A stretch of DNA of 28,966 nt from contig JAWQRN010000486.1 in the NCBI GenBank assembly GCA_033557685.1, positions 1 to 28,966 on the forward strand. The letters run 5' to 3'. The notes under the pieces were generated by a model. That model saw only the letters and a program-made list of their open reading frames with translations. It made no database searches and was not told the origin of the DNA. The position numbers and the translations under genes are program-made. Source of the stretch: Sperchopsis tessellata. Its lineage: Eukaryota > Arthropoda > Insecta > Coleoptera > Hydrophilidae. Positions within the stretch are counted from its first letter, which is position 1, and every line of letters starts with the position of its first letter. This document shows positions 11,190-21,018 of the stretch, one piece after another.

Positions 11190-13915
11190 GATACCTCAAA
11201 AATGATGCAGGCCATTGTTATTCGGGTAATGCTTTAAGCATACATATTATCAGTTTATAACAGATGAAGTATTTCGGCCAGGCGAAAAGATCTAAGTTTT
11301 AATTGTGATTATAACTTAAGTATTAAAACAATTTCTTATTTCTTCTATAGAATTATGATTATATTATGGTTATAATTAGTTGTAGCTTGATATAATTGGA
11401 TTCTATGGAAGTAGTGTAGACATTATAATACAAATACTGTAATGTTGATTTAGTGTAAAAAGAATGCATGCTATGATTAGCAAAAGTTTCAGTTTATATA
11501 ATGCTAATAAGTTGCACACTCTCATTCTAAATTGATGCATATGGAATTTTTTAGCGACTGATACGTGAATTTAGTTGTGCATGTGTGAAGTACAATTGCT
11601 AAAATTTCATCAGACGTAGATCTAAAAAGGAAGTTATCACTACACGCCAGATGCGCACGTGTAGAATTCTATTAGTTATGCATTAATTTTGATGAATGCG
11701 ATAGAAAACGTACACGACTTGCTTACTAAAGATCTAACACGTTTCCCGCAATTCCAAACAATAGAAACTATAAAACAAAAGAACAGAGCCGGCTGCTATA
11801 GCAACGAACCCTTTTCCTAAGTGCACGGCATTTATTTTTTTTTAAATTTTTTGTTGATTCTTTTCTGCTAAGCCCCCAACTGCAGAGAAGAAAAAACGAC
11901 AGCAGTATTGTGAACACCTCTATCCAGGGCGAGCACAATTGGGTTTTATAATATTATATTCTTCTTGCATTAATTTTTGATATTAAATTATGGCGACCAG
12001 AGTAGATTGTGCGTACAACTGTCGTGTATGTTTTTTTATTTGTTTTTTATCGTGTATAATCTGATAGTAGATAGTGCACGGAGAGTATGTGAGCCTGGTT
12101 GTGTGAGACGTCATCTTGTATGCAGCTGCTGCTATCTAAGCTCATCTACCAATAAACATCTCCCTTTATCTCTACATATAAACGATGTTTAGATTATGGT
12201 GTGCGTATGTGTACACAGTTACAAAAAAACAGAATTTAAAAAGATTTTTACCAACAGTTTTAAATGTCCCACTTTTAACATATGCCACATCTTGTCGCTT
12301 TCAATATTAATACGATATACAACTACAAAATTTTGTGTTGCTGCTTATTCAACAGTGCCTTTGATTTGCAATAAGAAATATACGTTACTAAAACCCTATG
12401 ATGTAGAATATGTTGAGATGTATTAGACAACAGTTGTACCCTACTTCCAACTAATATTGGAAAACAAATAATTATTAAAAAATTAGAAACAAAATAATCA
12501 AACAACACAATTACTGCACTTTGACCAACAATATAAGAATAAGGCCTTTAAGCACACGTTCTTCATAAAATCCGTCACGTAAATCTCTTTGCAGACAACC
12601 AACAATATTTTTCTTATCCTATAATTTTACACCTAATTGATTTTATTATAGCATGTGCTCTTTAAATATGAAATTTGTAAATTCATGTGACAATTATTCA
12701 TGTGCGTTTGTCTCTTGGAATTTTCAATGCACAATAAGTGAATTAGTGGTTACCAATAAAAATCCATATTTTAAAATTGTTTTGTCTTCTTAGTGAAAAC
12801 AGAATAATTGCTATTATTTTTAAATAATTCATAGATATCCTCCCTCCTGTTTTGTTAAAACCAGGACCTTTTTACTGCTGGCGCAATCATAAGCGGAAAC
12901 AAAATACAAACGTGAAAAGAAAAGTGTATAACTCTTCAAATGGTGGTCACCTCTTGCATTTAATTTTCTAGTGACCCTTAAATATTGCTATAAAGAAATA
13001 TACTACCACCAAGAAAGAAGGTGTGGAGATAGTTTGATCACATTTCGTATATAAGTGAGTAGGAACGGGGGATCGTCCCTCTATCTCATGAATTCTTTCA
13101 TAGAGGGCATACATTTACGAATATGGCTTTATATCTTCTTGGTGGAACATATCCCACACTACCTGGATATGGATTGTAGCTCTTCTCAATAGCTATAAAT
13201 TGTGCATTTTCAATAAGGTTGAATTTTTTCTAACAAATTGTATCATGTATTCCGCCTGTGTCTAAAACAGACAGGATGGTTCATTATCAACGATATTAAA
13301 TGATGAGCTTTTTTAATAATTATAAGAAAATTAATATTGTCAATACAGAAACTCGTTTATTTTTATGGATATTCAAAAATGGTATAAACATTATTATTGT
13401 CACTTTTAAGATATGATGATTTTGGCGTAGTCAAAAGTATACTGAATACAAAATAGTGCTAGTTATCGAATCCCTGGACCAATTATATGGCCACCAAGGT
13501 CACAAAATCTATGGCTTTTGAATCTATTTATATAGGGCATTATAATAGATAGAATTTGAACGAAATAAAACAGTACTATTAATGATTTGAAAATAATTTA
13601 GCCGTAGATTATCTCAAAATTATGCCTATTCATACTCTAAATGCTGTAAATTTTGCAGAAGAAAATGCCACTTATGCATTAATAAATATAGTTTATTTGA
13701 GCACAGCTTATAATGTTTGGTCCCATAATATAGTTTTTAAAGATTTTAGAGAAAACTAAAATAACATTTATTGTATAAAATTCTACCTTTATTATATATA
13801 TCAACATAGTCGCTGTTTAAAAAATATAAATTTGTATTATAACTCAAACAATTTAGTACATTTTATATTTCTGGCCACGTCCCTATAATTATATTAAAAA
13901 AGTAAAGCTGAGATT
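11190..13915. other. AT-rich stretch without recognisable genes
   Basis: No domains were recognised. A less AT-rich segment at about 11740-12150 has a TATAAAA-like box (about 11769) and a TGGCGACCAGAG string (11990-12001), which resembles some retroelement primer-binding sites. Neither has supporting context. A short CTACACG/CGTGTAG hairpin lies at 11640-11664. Confidence 0.55.
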
Positions 13916-14011
13916 GAATTATTTTAATATTTGATTAAATCAAATATCGAGCAAACCGGTCAAGTCAATATATTAAATACAGATAACAAATTGGAACCGA
14001 AAAATTAAGGG

Positions 14012-14076
14012 AACAAGCTGAAATTGCATTGGACCCGTGTTTATGACATTAAAACGTCATCAGCATTGCTCTTGTT
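14012..14076 (-). ncRNA. Hammerhead ribozyme, unit 1 of array (core point mutation)
   Basis: Read on the minus strand, the core CTGATGA is intact (14057-14063). Stem I can form from GCAATG with CAATGC (one A.A mismatch) and, further out, AACAAG with CTTGTT. The GAAA block reads TAAA, losing invariant G12, and stem III reads CACGGG where unit 3 has CACGTG. The GTC cleavage triplet is kept. This copy is probably inactive. Confidence 0.6.
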
Positions 14077-14373
14077 AGTAATTAGCTGCACCCACGTACG
14101 AATACATATTTGATTTCTTGTATATATACTTTCAATTCGTGAGTGAGCATATTATGAGAACCATCGTAATGTTTCAAACTTGCAATTGAATAATCATTAC
14201 GTTAGTTTGATATTAATCTACACGAAATTACCAATATGAGAATACGAATTTGTTGCTTCCTTGGCTGTACATGAATATATTATTTTAATATTTGATTAAA
14301 TCAAATATCGAGCAAGCCAGTCAAGTCAATATTTTAAATGCAGGAATCAAATACGTATCGAAAAATTAAGACG

Positions 14374-14397
14374 TCATCAGCACTGCTCTTGTTAGTA
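14374..14397 (-). ncRNA. Hammerhead ribozyme, unit 2 of array (3' half deleted)
   Basis: The CTGATGA core (14374-14380) and the start of stem II are present, but GAAA, stem III and the cleavage site are deleted. Confidence 0.55.
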
Positions 14398-14664
14398 GTT
14401 AGCTGTACCCACGTACGAATACATTTTTGATTCCTTGTATATATGCTTTGTGAACTTGAGTGAGCATACTATGAGAGGTATCGCAATATTTCAATGTTGC
14501 AATTGAATAATAATTACGTTGATTTGATATTAATCTTCATGAAATTGCCAAATTCGCATGAGAGTAAGCATTTGTTACTTCCTTGGCCGTACCTGAATAT
14601 ATTATGTTAATATATGATTAAATCAAATATCGAGCAAACTGGCCAAGTCAACATATTAACCGAA

Positions 14665-14718
14665 ATTGCAGTGGACACGTGTTTCTGTCATTAAGACGTC
14701 GTCAGCATTGCTCTTGTT
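14665..14718 (-). ncRNA. Hammerhead ribozyme, unit 3 of array (all core residues present)
   Basis: On the minus strand, stem I GCAATG (14706-14711 region) is followed by CTGACGA (14699-14705). Stem II is GTC-TTAAT-GAC, then GAAA (14682-14685), the self-complementary stem III CACGTG (14676-14681), and TC as U16.1 and C17. The 3' strand CACTGC pairs back with GCAATG except for one mismatch. Every invariant residue of the type-I hammerhead fold is present. The weak point is the base pair next to the core in stem II (10.1/11.1), which is C.A instead of the preferred G-C. Stem III is a loopless palindrome, as in minimal hammerheads thought to act as dimers. Confidence 0.65.
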
Positions 14719-14778
14719 TGTAATTAGCTGTACCTCACGTACGAATACATATTTAATTCCTTATATATAAGCTTTGAG

Positions 14779-14814
14779 ATCGTGAGTGAGCATATTAATA
14801 TGCTCACTCACGAT
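14779..14814. repeat. Perfect 36-bp palindrome
   Basis: Arm ATCGTGAGTGAGCATATT is followed at once by its exact reverse complement with no spacer. The arm is the array's own GTGAGTGAGCATATT block, so the palindrome marks a head-to-head junction at the end of the array. Confidence 0.97.
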
Positions 14815-14815
14815 T

Positions 14816-15229
14816 GTAGAAAAATTGTATGTGATATCATACTTTTATATGAAGAGGATATTAAAGGGTAACTTTTTAATAACCTTATTGAGAAGGTTAT
14901 TCATCATAATTGCATGTAGGACTCAACCTACTACCAAAGAAAAATTAAATGAGGTCCAGTAACAAGGACTTTTCGAGATATCAGAAATAATAGAGTAGCT
15001 CAAGAGACAAATTCTTGAACATATATCGTTCTGAATTGTTACATTTCGTTACAAAATTGTTTTCATAAAGAAACATTTGGTACCCCGATGGATAGTAATT
15101 GTATTGGCTGAAATTGTGATGAACAATTGCGATAATGATAAGTATTATATATTTTTTTCAATTCTTGTCAGTAGTTGTGATAAGATTTGTAGGGACCCGA
15201 TATTCCCAATAAAATTCTCAAACTCATCA
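14816..15229. other. No recognisable content
   Basis: AT-rich sequence. The bases just after the palindrome show only weak similarity to an inverted array unit. Confidence 0.5.
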
Positions 15230-15234
15230 TGTAT

Positions 15235-15425
15235 CCCCTAATAATTATTTGCGTTATTTGAAGCGTCTGTATATCAGATAATTTAATGCCTATGCCTCAG
15301 TAGCATACGTCATAACAGACAAAACACACTGATTGCAAACCCTTATGGTACACATGTCTGAGTATAAGGTTAGTTCCAACTCTTTTTAGTTCAGACAAGA
15401 CTATTCTTTGAAAAATCTGACAAAT
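15235..15425 (-). pseudogene. Non-LTR reverse transcriptase thumb fragment
   Basis: The minus strand reads CNQCVLSVMTYATEA, stop, ALNYLIYRRFK. This matches the very common LINE block VFNQCVLPVMTYGxETWTLxxxxxxRLRVAQRAMER found after the reverse transcriptase palm in insect RTE/BovB-type elements. The Trp of ETW is replaced by a stop. Upstream, YSDMCTIRVCNQ fits the preceding FKSxxPxxLKRKVFNQ. Both sides are lost in AT-rich sequence. Confidence 0.55.
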
Positions 15426-15429
15426 TTTA

Positions 15430-16870
15430 TTTGTATATATGTTCCAATAAAATTATAAATATATCATAGCTAGGCTCTATAGATATTGTGGTATTCTTTG
15501 CATGGGTCTTATAATACAACTTATATTTAGGTGTAAGCAATGGAGAAGGTTGTGGAAGGTGCACTACACTTATTTATAAACATCTCTTTTCAGTAATATG
15601 ATCATTTTACATCAGTATCAACTTAGTATACAATATAAAGTATCATATGGTACAGCAATATTCACTTGGTTGGAAATAACTTGAGAAGGTACATTTTGTT
15701 TCATGTAAATAGTACTTCTACAAATAATAGGTTTTGTTAGTACTTTTGATTTATCTTGTGTTTTTAAAATAATTAAATTGTTCTTACTTTTCTATCTCCA
15801 ACTATAGAACCGCTCTGCTCCCTAAAAAATGTTTTGCAGCTAAGAACTTTATAACTGAGTGGATCAAATTTAAGCGGATGGAAAGTTGGACGCAAATAAG
15901 AAAATTGAATCCGCGAGAAACTTATATTTGTACTCAAAACAATCCATACCCACTCCTCTTATGCAATATATAGTTATTTCGTGTGGATATTTGATTATGT
16001 TCAAACAACTGTATTTAACATAACAAAAACGTACTTATGCAATTTACAAACACTTGATGTATTATAATATACTACTCAAACATACGGAAGGTATATGTGT
16101 GGGCATCACTTAAAAAATATACTCAAGTGTGTGTGATTATGTAAATCTGTTGATGGAGCTTGAGAATTTTAGTCTGCGTAATGAACGACGTACGTGAAGT
16201 CTGTAGAAATATTAATTTAGAAGAAAGTTGTGCTATTTTATAATGTTTAGATCTATTATCTCATACAGTTCCAAGCTGCATACATTACTGTTTTTTAATA
16301 ATTAAATACATTTCTATGGTAATCAGGATTTCAGTATAAATGAAGGCAAGATAACGAAATTATATAATCTTTATAGCGAACGATCTTGTGTTAGCTAAAT
16401 ACTGTTCTGATTTTTATTTTATATTATTAAAGTTTTCTTTGATATCATGGCCAATAAGCTATACACAAATAATGAGTACATACAATTATTTTACTTTTTA
16501 GCTAGAACTTAGTACATAGTTCTTAACAACTCTAGCAATAAAACATACGCCTCCTTCCTCTTGGAATTCAATATTAACAAATGAATAGGGGAATACCTAG
16601 ATTGGTTAATTCAATCAACAACTTATTAGGGCTGTCCCACCTATTTCCTGATGTGCTGATAGTTAAACGTACATCTTCTCCCTATCTATCAGATTTACCT
16701 AGGTGTCAAAATAAGTAAGCGGATCGGTGTAGTTCTCAATTCTGAAGCCTAATCTCCTACCTCTAGGTATTAGTTACTCAGCCCTTTTCATTTTAATTAA
16801 TCAGCTCAATTAATGTTGAAGACAGATATATATACCCAATATTATAGCGATCATCACAACACTGAACACC
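15430..16870. other. AT-rich stretch without recognisable genes
   Basis: Nothing supported was found. Confidence 0.6.
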
Positions 16871-16874
16871 GATA

Positions 16875-17662
16875 ACTACACTTTTATAAAAGTAGCAGAT
16901 AAACTGTCCAATATAATACCCGTCTCAACTGAAATAAGGTAGATAGACAGCTGCCTTATTCATTACCATAATAGAAGAAATGATTACAGAAGTCATGGAG
17001 GCTGGAAGAGGGTATCGATTGGGGAGACGGAGAGATAAAAGTTGTATGCTATGTTGACGATGCTGTATTTATTTCCGAAGACGAAGACAACATGCAGAGG
17101 CTTCTCTACAAGTTCGAACAAACTGCTTCAAGGTTCAACATGCGGATATCTGCGACAAATACACAATACAGTCCCTCACGATATCTAGGGACCCGCGCAG
17201 ATGTAAATTCGCCGTTTACAACAACAGCGTCGAATAAGTTATGCACTTCAAGTACCTTGGGGCCAACATAACAAGTAACAGGGACTTAAAATAAGAAGTG
17301 AAAGCTCAAACATCGAAGGCAGCCTGAATATCGGGATACTTGAGAGATGGAATATGGCCCCAACAAAACGACTCATAAGAACAACGGAGAACTTTAAGAT
17401 CCATGGTAGGATGTAGCCTACTGGACCGCATAAGGAGCGCAGACATCAGAGCACAGTGCGACATCCAAGACGTGGTCAGATGGGCCCAAGTCAGGAGACG
17501 GGAATGGGGAGACCATGTTGACATGATGAACAATACCAGACTGCAAAAAATTGCCAGGGTGAGACTCTCAAGATCAAGTAGACCTCCGGGACGACCACCA
17601 ATACGCTGGTGCTGTAAATAAAAACAGGATATAATCCTAAGTATAGGAAGAAGAAGAAGATA
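16875..17662 (+). mobile_element. RTE-like LINE, 5'-truncated, with (GAA)n tail
   Basis: Frame-shifted reverse transcriptase begins near KLSNIIPVSTEIR (16890-16940, before the RQGD block). It continues through ALFITIIEEMI, GYRLGRR and EIKVVCYVDDAVFISEDED, where the catalytic YXDD reads YVDD (17050-17061), then QRLLYKFEQTASRFNMRIS. The C-terminal part is open at 17403-17621: CSLLDRIRSADIRAQC, VRWAQVRRREWGDHVDMM and RPPGRPPIRWC, the typical RTE thumb and tail. About 25-30 residues between the KYLG-type region and this block are missing. The element ends with ATAATCCTAAGTATAG and (GAA)n at 17647-17660, a simple-repeat 3' end as in RTE-type LINEs. It is a dead-on-arrival copy. Confidence 0.85.
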
Positions 17663-17664
17663 TT

Positions 17665-19099
17665 CATGTTTATTTAACGTTTTTTTAAATTCTTTAATAA
17701 CTTTTTTGAGTTTCACGTGATGCAGCACGTAAACTAGCTTCAGCATTTTCTAAAACAAATTATTTATATTGGGTAAACATCTCAAAACGGCTATCTGCAT
17801 ACGACTATCAGAATGCAAATTTTATTCCGAGAAGTTTTGTTTTAAATCTAAATATTTAAACTAGGAGTGCGACAAAACTTTAAAATTAATTTGGAAGCTG
17901 GGCGATTTGGGTATAATGATATTTACTCTCTTCTTACAGCTTCTTTATTTTTACTGTTTTTTTTTTAATAAAGGGAAGATATTTCAAACTATTCGGCTTC
18001 TATGTAAACAATTTTAATGAAATAATACTAACAAGTGCCAAATTACAACAATTGTAATAAAGAAAAAATGTTGTCATAGATCATCAGCCAAAGCCTACTG
18101 CATTTATGTTAGTAACAAGCTTTAAAATAATGCATATTTAGAACATTTTCAAGGCCCAATACTTCAAAAACTGTTACACCTAGATCTATCAACCCTTATT
18201 TATTTGAAATAAAAAATAGGATCTAGAAGAAAATGTAAACATATGTAGGGTGTTTCTTTTAATAAAATCACCTCTATTATTATATCACGTGACCAATGGA
18301 AACCTTCGTTTCTTTAGTAGTACTTAAAAATATATAGATGAAACCCTACAACGTTTGAATTTAACTTCTTTTTATACCTCTTCTAACAAAAGAGGTAACA
18401 AAATATAGTGAAGCAACTTGTACAGTGGATAATGGTGTTCAGCGCTCTTTTGGAAAACATATACATGATATATGCGAATATGAAGTGGATGTAAGTGGAT
18501 ATATTATATGGATATACTTACATAGGTGGATGTAAATGTACACCATTTTGACTGGCGGCACGCTCCTCTATAATACATTTCTTATAATAGATTAATGAAC
18601 CTCAAATGTATCTGCTTGCACTGAGAGAGTCTTGCAATATAAAATTCAAACATAGTTGGTACTAACATTGTATTTAGTGATATAAAAACTTTTTTTTTAA
18701 TAGCTGTGTCCAGTAGTTTACAGTCTATTAAAATACTTCCCAACGCAAAGGTAATGTAATTTATTGAACGAGATTGACACACTTTATAGGTTTAAAATGT
18801 TAATTAAATATATATTGTAGGTAATATTCTTTATAATCCCGTTAGATGCGATATAACCACTGATGACCACTCCCTCACAATTAGTATACAATTTATCTAT
18901 GAATTTAGAATATTAAGATTTACAAAAAAGCTTATAAAATAAATATATAATAAAAGCTCCTAATTATTGTCCTAACAAATGTCAGAGAAAAAAAATATTT
19001 CGGCGACCTATGTTTATGTAATTAAGCAGGTAGGGAAATTTTTATATACCTTTAAATCAAGCTAAGAAAAAAATTATATGTGGACGCATTTCTAATTTT
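17665..19099. other. AT-rich stretch, possible small inverted-repeat element inside
   Basis: No genes were seen. GTAGGGTGTTTC (from 18245) and GAAACCCTAC (18340-18349) form an imperfect inverted pair about 105 bp apart, but no target duplication is evident. Short frames such as 18582-18782 show no domain. Confidence 0.5.
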
Positions 19100-19600
19100 C
19101 TGTACATATCAGAGCAGTTCTTTCTGCCACACATTAAATATTTTTCATTTATTGCATCTTAATTTTTACACTCATACGTAAAATATTATTTTCGCCTTTT
19201 ATATGTTATATGTACAATTTTTACTTATCCATCCACCTTCTTTTTTCCAATCCAGGCATATTCGGCCCTGCCTTAAGCTTATAAACATTCTGATGTAAAA
19301 TCCATGCTTTATGGACATATCAGAGCACTTCTTTCTGTCACATATTCAATATTTTTCATTTACTGCACCTTAGTTGTTAAATCCATAAGTAAAACATTAT
19401 TTTTATATGTTTGCCATGCAGCCACAAATCGTAGATAATAAACAGATCTTGGAAACTTTCTATCTAACAACCTGGAATACACTTTCACTCATTCTTCTAG
19501 ATTGTTCACATCTTCATCCACCTGCCTTTTTAGAGCACACAAAACATATATACGGCCCTACCTTAAGCTTATAAACAGTCAAATGTACAATCCACCGCTA
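19100..19600 (+). repeat. Diverged direct duplication
   Basis: 19104-19210 (CATATCAGAGCAGTTCTTTC onward) recurs at 19315-19410, an offset of 211. The following CGGCCCTGCCTTAAGCTTAT block (19263) recurs at 19553, an offset of 290. The second unit therefore holds about 80 extra bases. No coding content was recognised. Confidence 0.8.
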
Positions 19601-19869
19601 CTTTAATACATCCATATAAAATGGAATACAGCCAAGCACCTAGTGGATAAATTCAGCCTGATAGAATTGTACAGCTTCGATCCCAAGCATCATTGCTCAA
19701 ATGGAATATATTGGTGCTAGTATAATTAGGAGAGGAAATTAACAAAGAACAATGGTAAACATTTCTTCACGAAGATATACCAATATTCTGCTAAATGAAT
19801 CTCTGTATGCAGACATAAAATAAGATGTTCTAAAAGTGTTATTTGCTGCTGAAAAGAGTTCACTTGAAC

Positions 19870-19985
19870 TATCGAAGACAGCTGATACCAATCGCACACG
19901 GTGAAGTTATTACAAGATTAGGTCATGATCGATATGTATTACGGGTCCCAGCAGAACAGCAAGATACAAGATGATTTAAGGTATT
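19870..19985 (+). pseudogene. Possible LTR-retrotransposon integrase tail fragment
   Basis: One frame reads GEVITRLGHDRYVLRVP (about 19900-19950). This resembles the GPFxVIxxLGxDRYVVxDxP tail after the integrase core of Ty3/gypsy-type elements. The match is short, nothing upstream supports it, and the frame soon stops. Confidence 0.3.
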
Positions 19986-20258
19986 CTATTACAGGAAAGA
20001 TGAAGTTAAGGGCTCACAGCATCTTGTTTATGCACTTCCGTAAAATTTTAGAATATATATATATAGAATTTGGATAACAGGGAACATTTTTTTAAAATTT
20101 GAGGACTTATGCCAATGCAGCTCAATAACCACCAAAAATAATAAGTAACTCAATGTACTCCTCGATAGCTTAAGTTCCCAACATGCTATTAAAGTATTCA
20201 TAAAAAAGTTGTGAAAAAAAGTGAGATTAAATGCTGCAGAAAGAGAATATATTGTTAC

Positions 20259-20330
20259 CTCGGTAGCTCTGTCGCGAGCTAGTGCTGTATCGAACCCAAC
20301 TGATTTGGTAGGGTTTTGTAATTAAGTCTA
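20259..20330 (+). mobile_element. SINE head remnant
   Basis: An A box-like TAGCTCTGTCG and a B box-like GTATCGAACCC lie at tRNA-like spacing, followed by CCAACTGATTTGGTAGGGTT and TTTTGTAATTAAG. The trailing part resembles the TTTTTGTGATTAGG of the full SINE at 20693-21003. The copy is heavily decayed. Confidence 0.4.
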
Positions 20331-20592
20331 AGCACTAACCGGGGAGTCCGTACATTTTATGAGCGCGTGTTAAGAGATCCAATTTTATGTGTAAAATTAA
20401 TAGTGCAAATTTTCGTTTGAAATAACGTTAACTTGTATTAAAATATGCACATTTTATGACCTTTTTGCAACATTAAATTATGGAAAAGGGTGAACGTGCA
20501 GAATAGTCAATTATTTAATACAGATAATAGTTTTTTTTTTTATTGGAGACGAAGGATATTTATGACCTGTAAAATTGGTGCAATTCGAAATG

Positions 20593-20668
20593 TAAGCGAG
20601 CTGGCACGGCTACCAAACATATCGTAGGTTCGAACTAAGCCCAGTTAATTGGTATTTTTGTGATATGG
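20593..20668 (+). mobile_element. SINE head remnant
   Basis: GGTTCGAACTA (20628-20638) resembles a pol III B box and AAGCGAGCTGG upstream may be an A box. CCCAGTTAATTGGTA and TTTTTGTGATATGG follow, parallel to the remnant at 20259-20330 and to the full SINE. It sits a few bases upstream of the full copy. Confidence 0.45.
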
Positions 20669-20677
20669 ATAACAGTT

Positions 20678-21018
20678 TCCATTACATATTGTTTGTTTAT
20701 TGTTTATTTGTTCATTTAACTTCGCCCTATTTTCGCTGAAATGGCCAATCAACGACGCCAGGGAATAGGATCCTCACCTGGAAATTTTCCGCATCCAGTG
20801 TTCTAACTGGAATTGGGTTCTTTTACGTGCACATGGTCTTCATTTTACCTATAATACACGGGACCCACCGTGTTACGTACCTCCTGAAAGACGAGCACTA
20901 CAAAGACTTTTCCCTAATCACAAAAAGCCGACCGCCATTCGGACTCGTACCCGAGACCCCACGCTTATTAACCTAGTATTTAGCCACTGAGTTACGAGAC
21001 TACTCCATTACATATTGT
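20678..21018. repeat. 15-bp target-site duplication pair of SINE copy 2
   Basis: TCCATTACATATTGT occurs at 20678-20692 and 21004-21018, identical and directly abutting the SINE tail and head. Confidence 0.92.
20693..21003 (-). mobile_element. tRNA-derived SINE, full-length copy 2
   Basis: Read on the minus strand it opens with GTCTCGTAACTCAGTGGC, giving A box TAACTCAGTGG. B box GGTACGAGTCC follows, then the body shared with copy 1 (GGTCGGCTTTTTGTGATTAG, GTGCTCGTCTT, CACTGGATGCGGAAAA, CCTGGCGTCG). It ends in an AAATAAACAATAAACAA-type tail. The perfect 15-bp direct repeat TCCATTACATATTGT at 20678-20692 and 21004-21018 is the target-site duplication made by LINE-driven insertion. The length of about 311 bp is normal for a SINE. 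Confidence 0.92.

Larger units (their letters stand above)
13919..14815 (-). repeat. Tandem array of about 320-360-bp units (hammerhead satellite-like)
   Basis: Three units align. The landmark CAAATATCGAGCAA starts at 13941, 14302 and 14624, giving periods of 361 and 322 bp. Each unit opens with a dyad (ATATTTGATT, one base, AATCAAATAT; imperfect in unit 3), then has a hammerhead region containing GTCATCAGC or GTCGTCAGC. CTCTTGTT, ACGTACGAATACAT and a GTGAGTGAGCATA-type block follow. Unit 2 lost about 45 bases inside the hammerhead, between two ATTAA(G) microhomologies. Unit 3 is truncated and ends in a perfect palindrome at 14779-14814. Unit divergence indicates an old, short array or the edge of a larger, collapsed one. 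Confidence 0.85.

Noticed and set aside
11985..12010. Retroviral-type primer-binding site TGGCGACCAGAG
   Set aside because: No LTR ends, polypurine tract or gag/pol around it.
13919..14815. CRISPR array
   Set aside because: Units are over 300 bp, diverged, in a eukaryotic repeat context, without short repeats and unique spacers.
17306..17746. 146-codon minus-strand frame
   Set aside because: Antisense of the RTE-like C-terminal region, which has clear homology on the plus strand.
18245..18349. Small MITE from GTAGGGTGTTTC and GAAACCCTAC
   Set aside because: Arms are short and imperfect and there is no target duplication.
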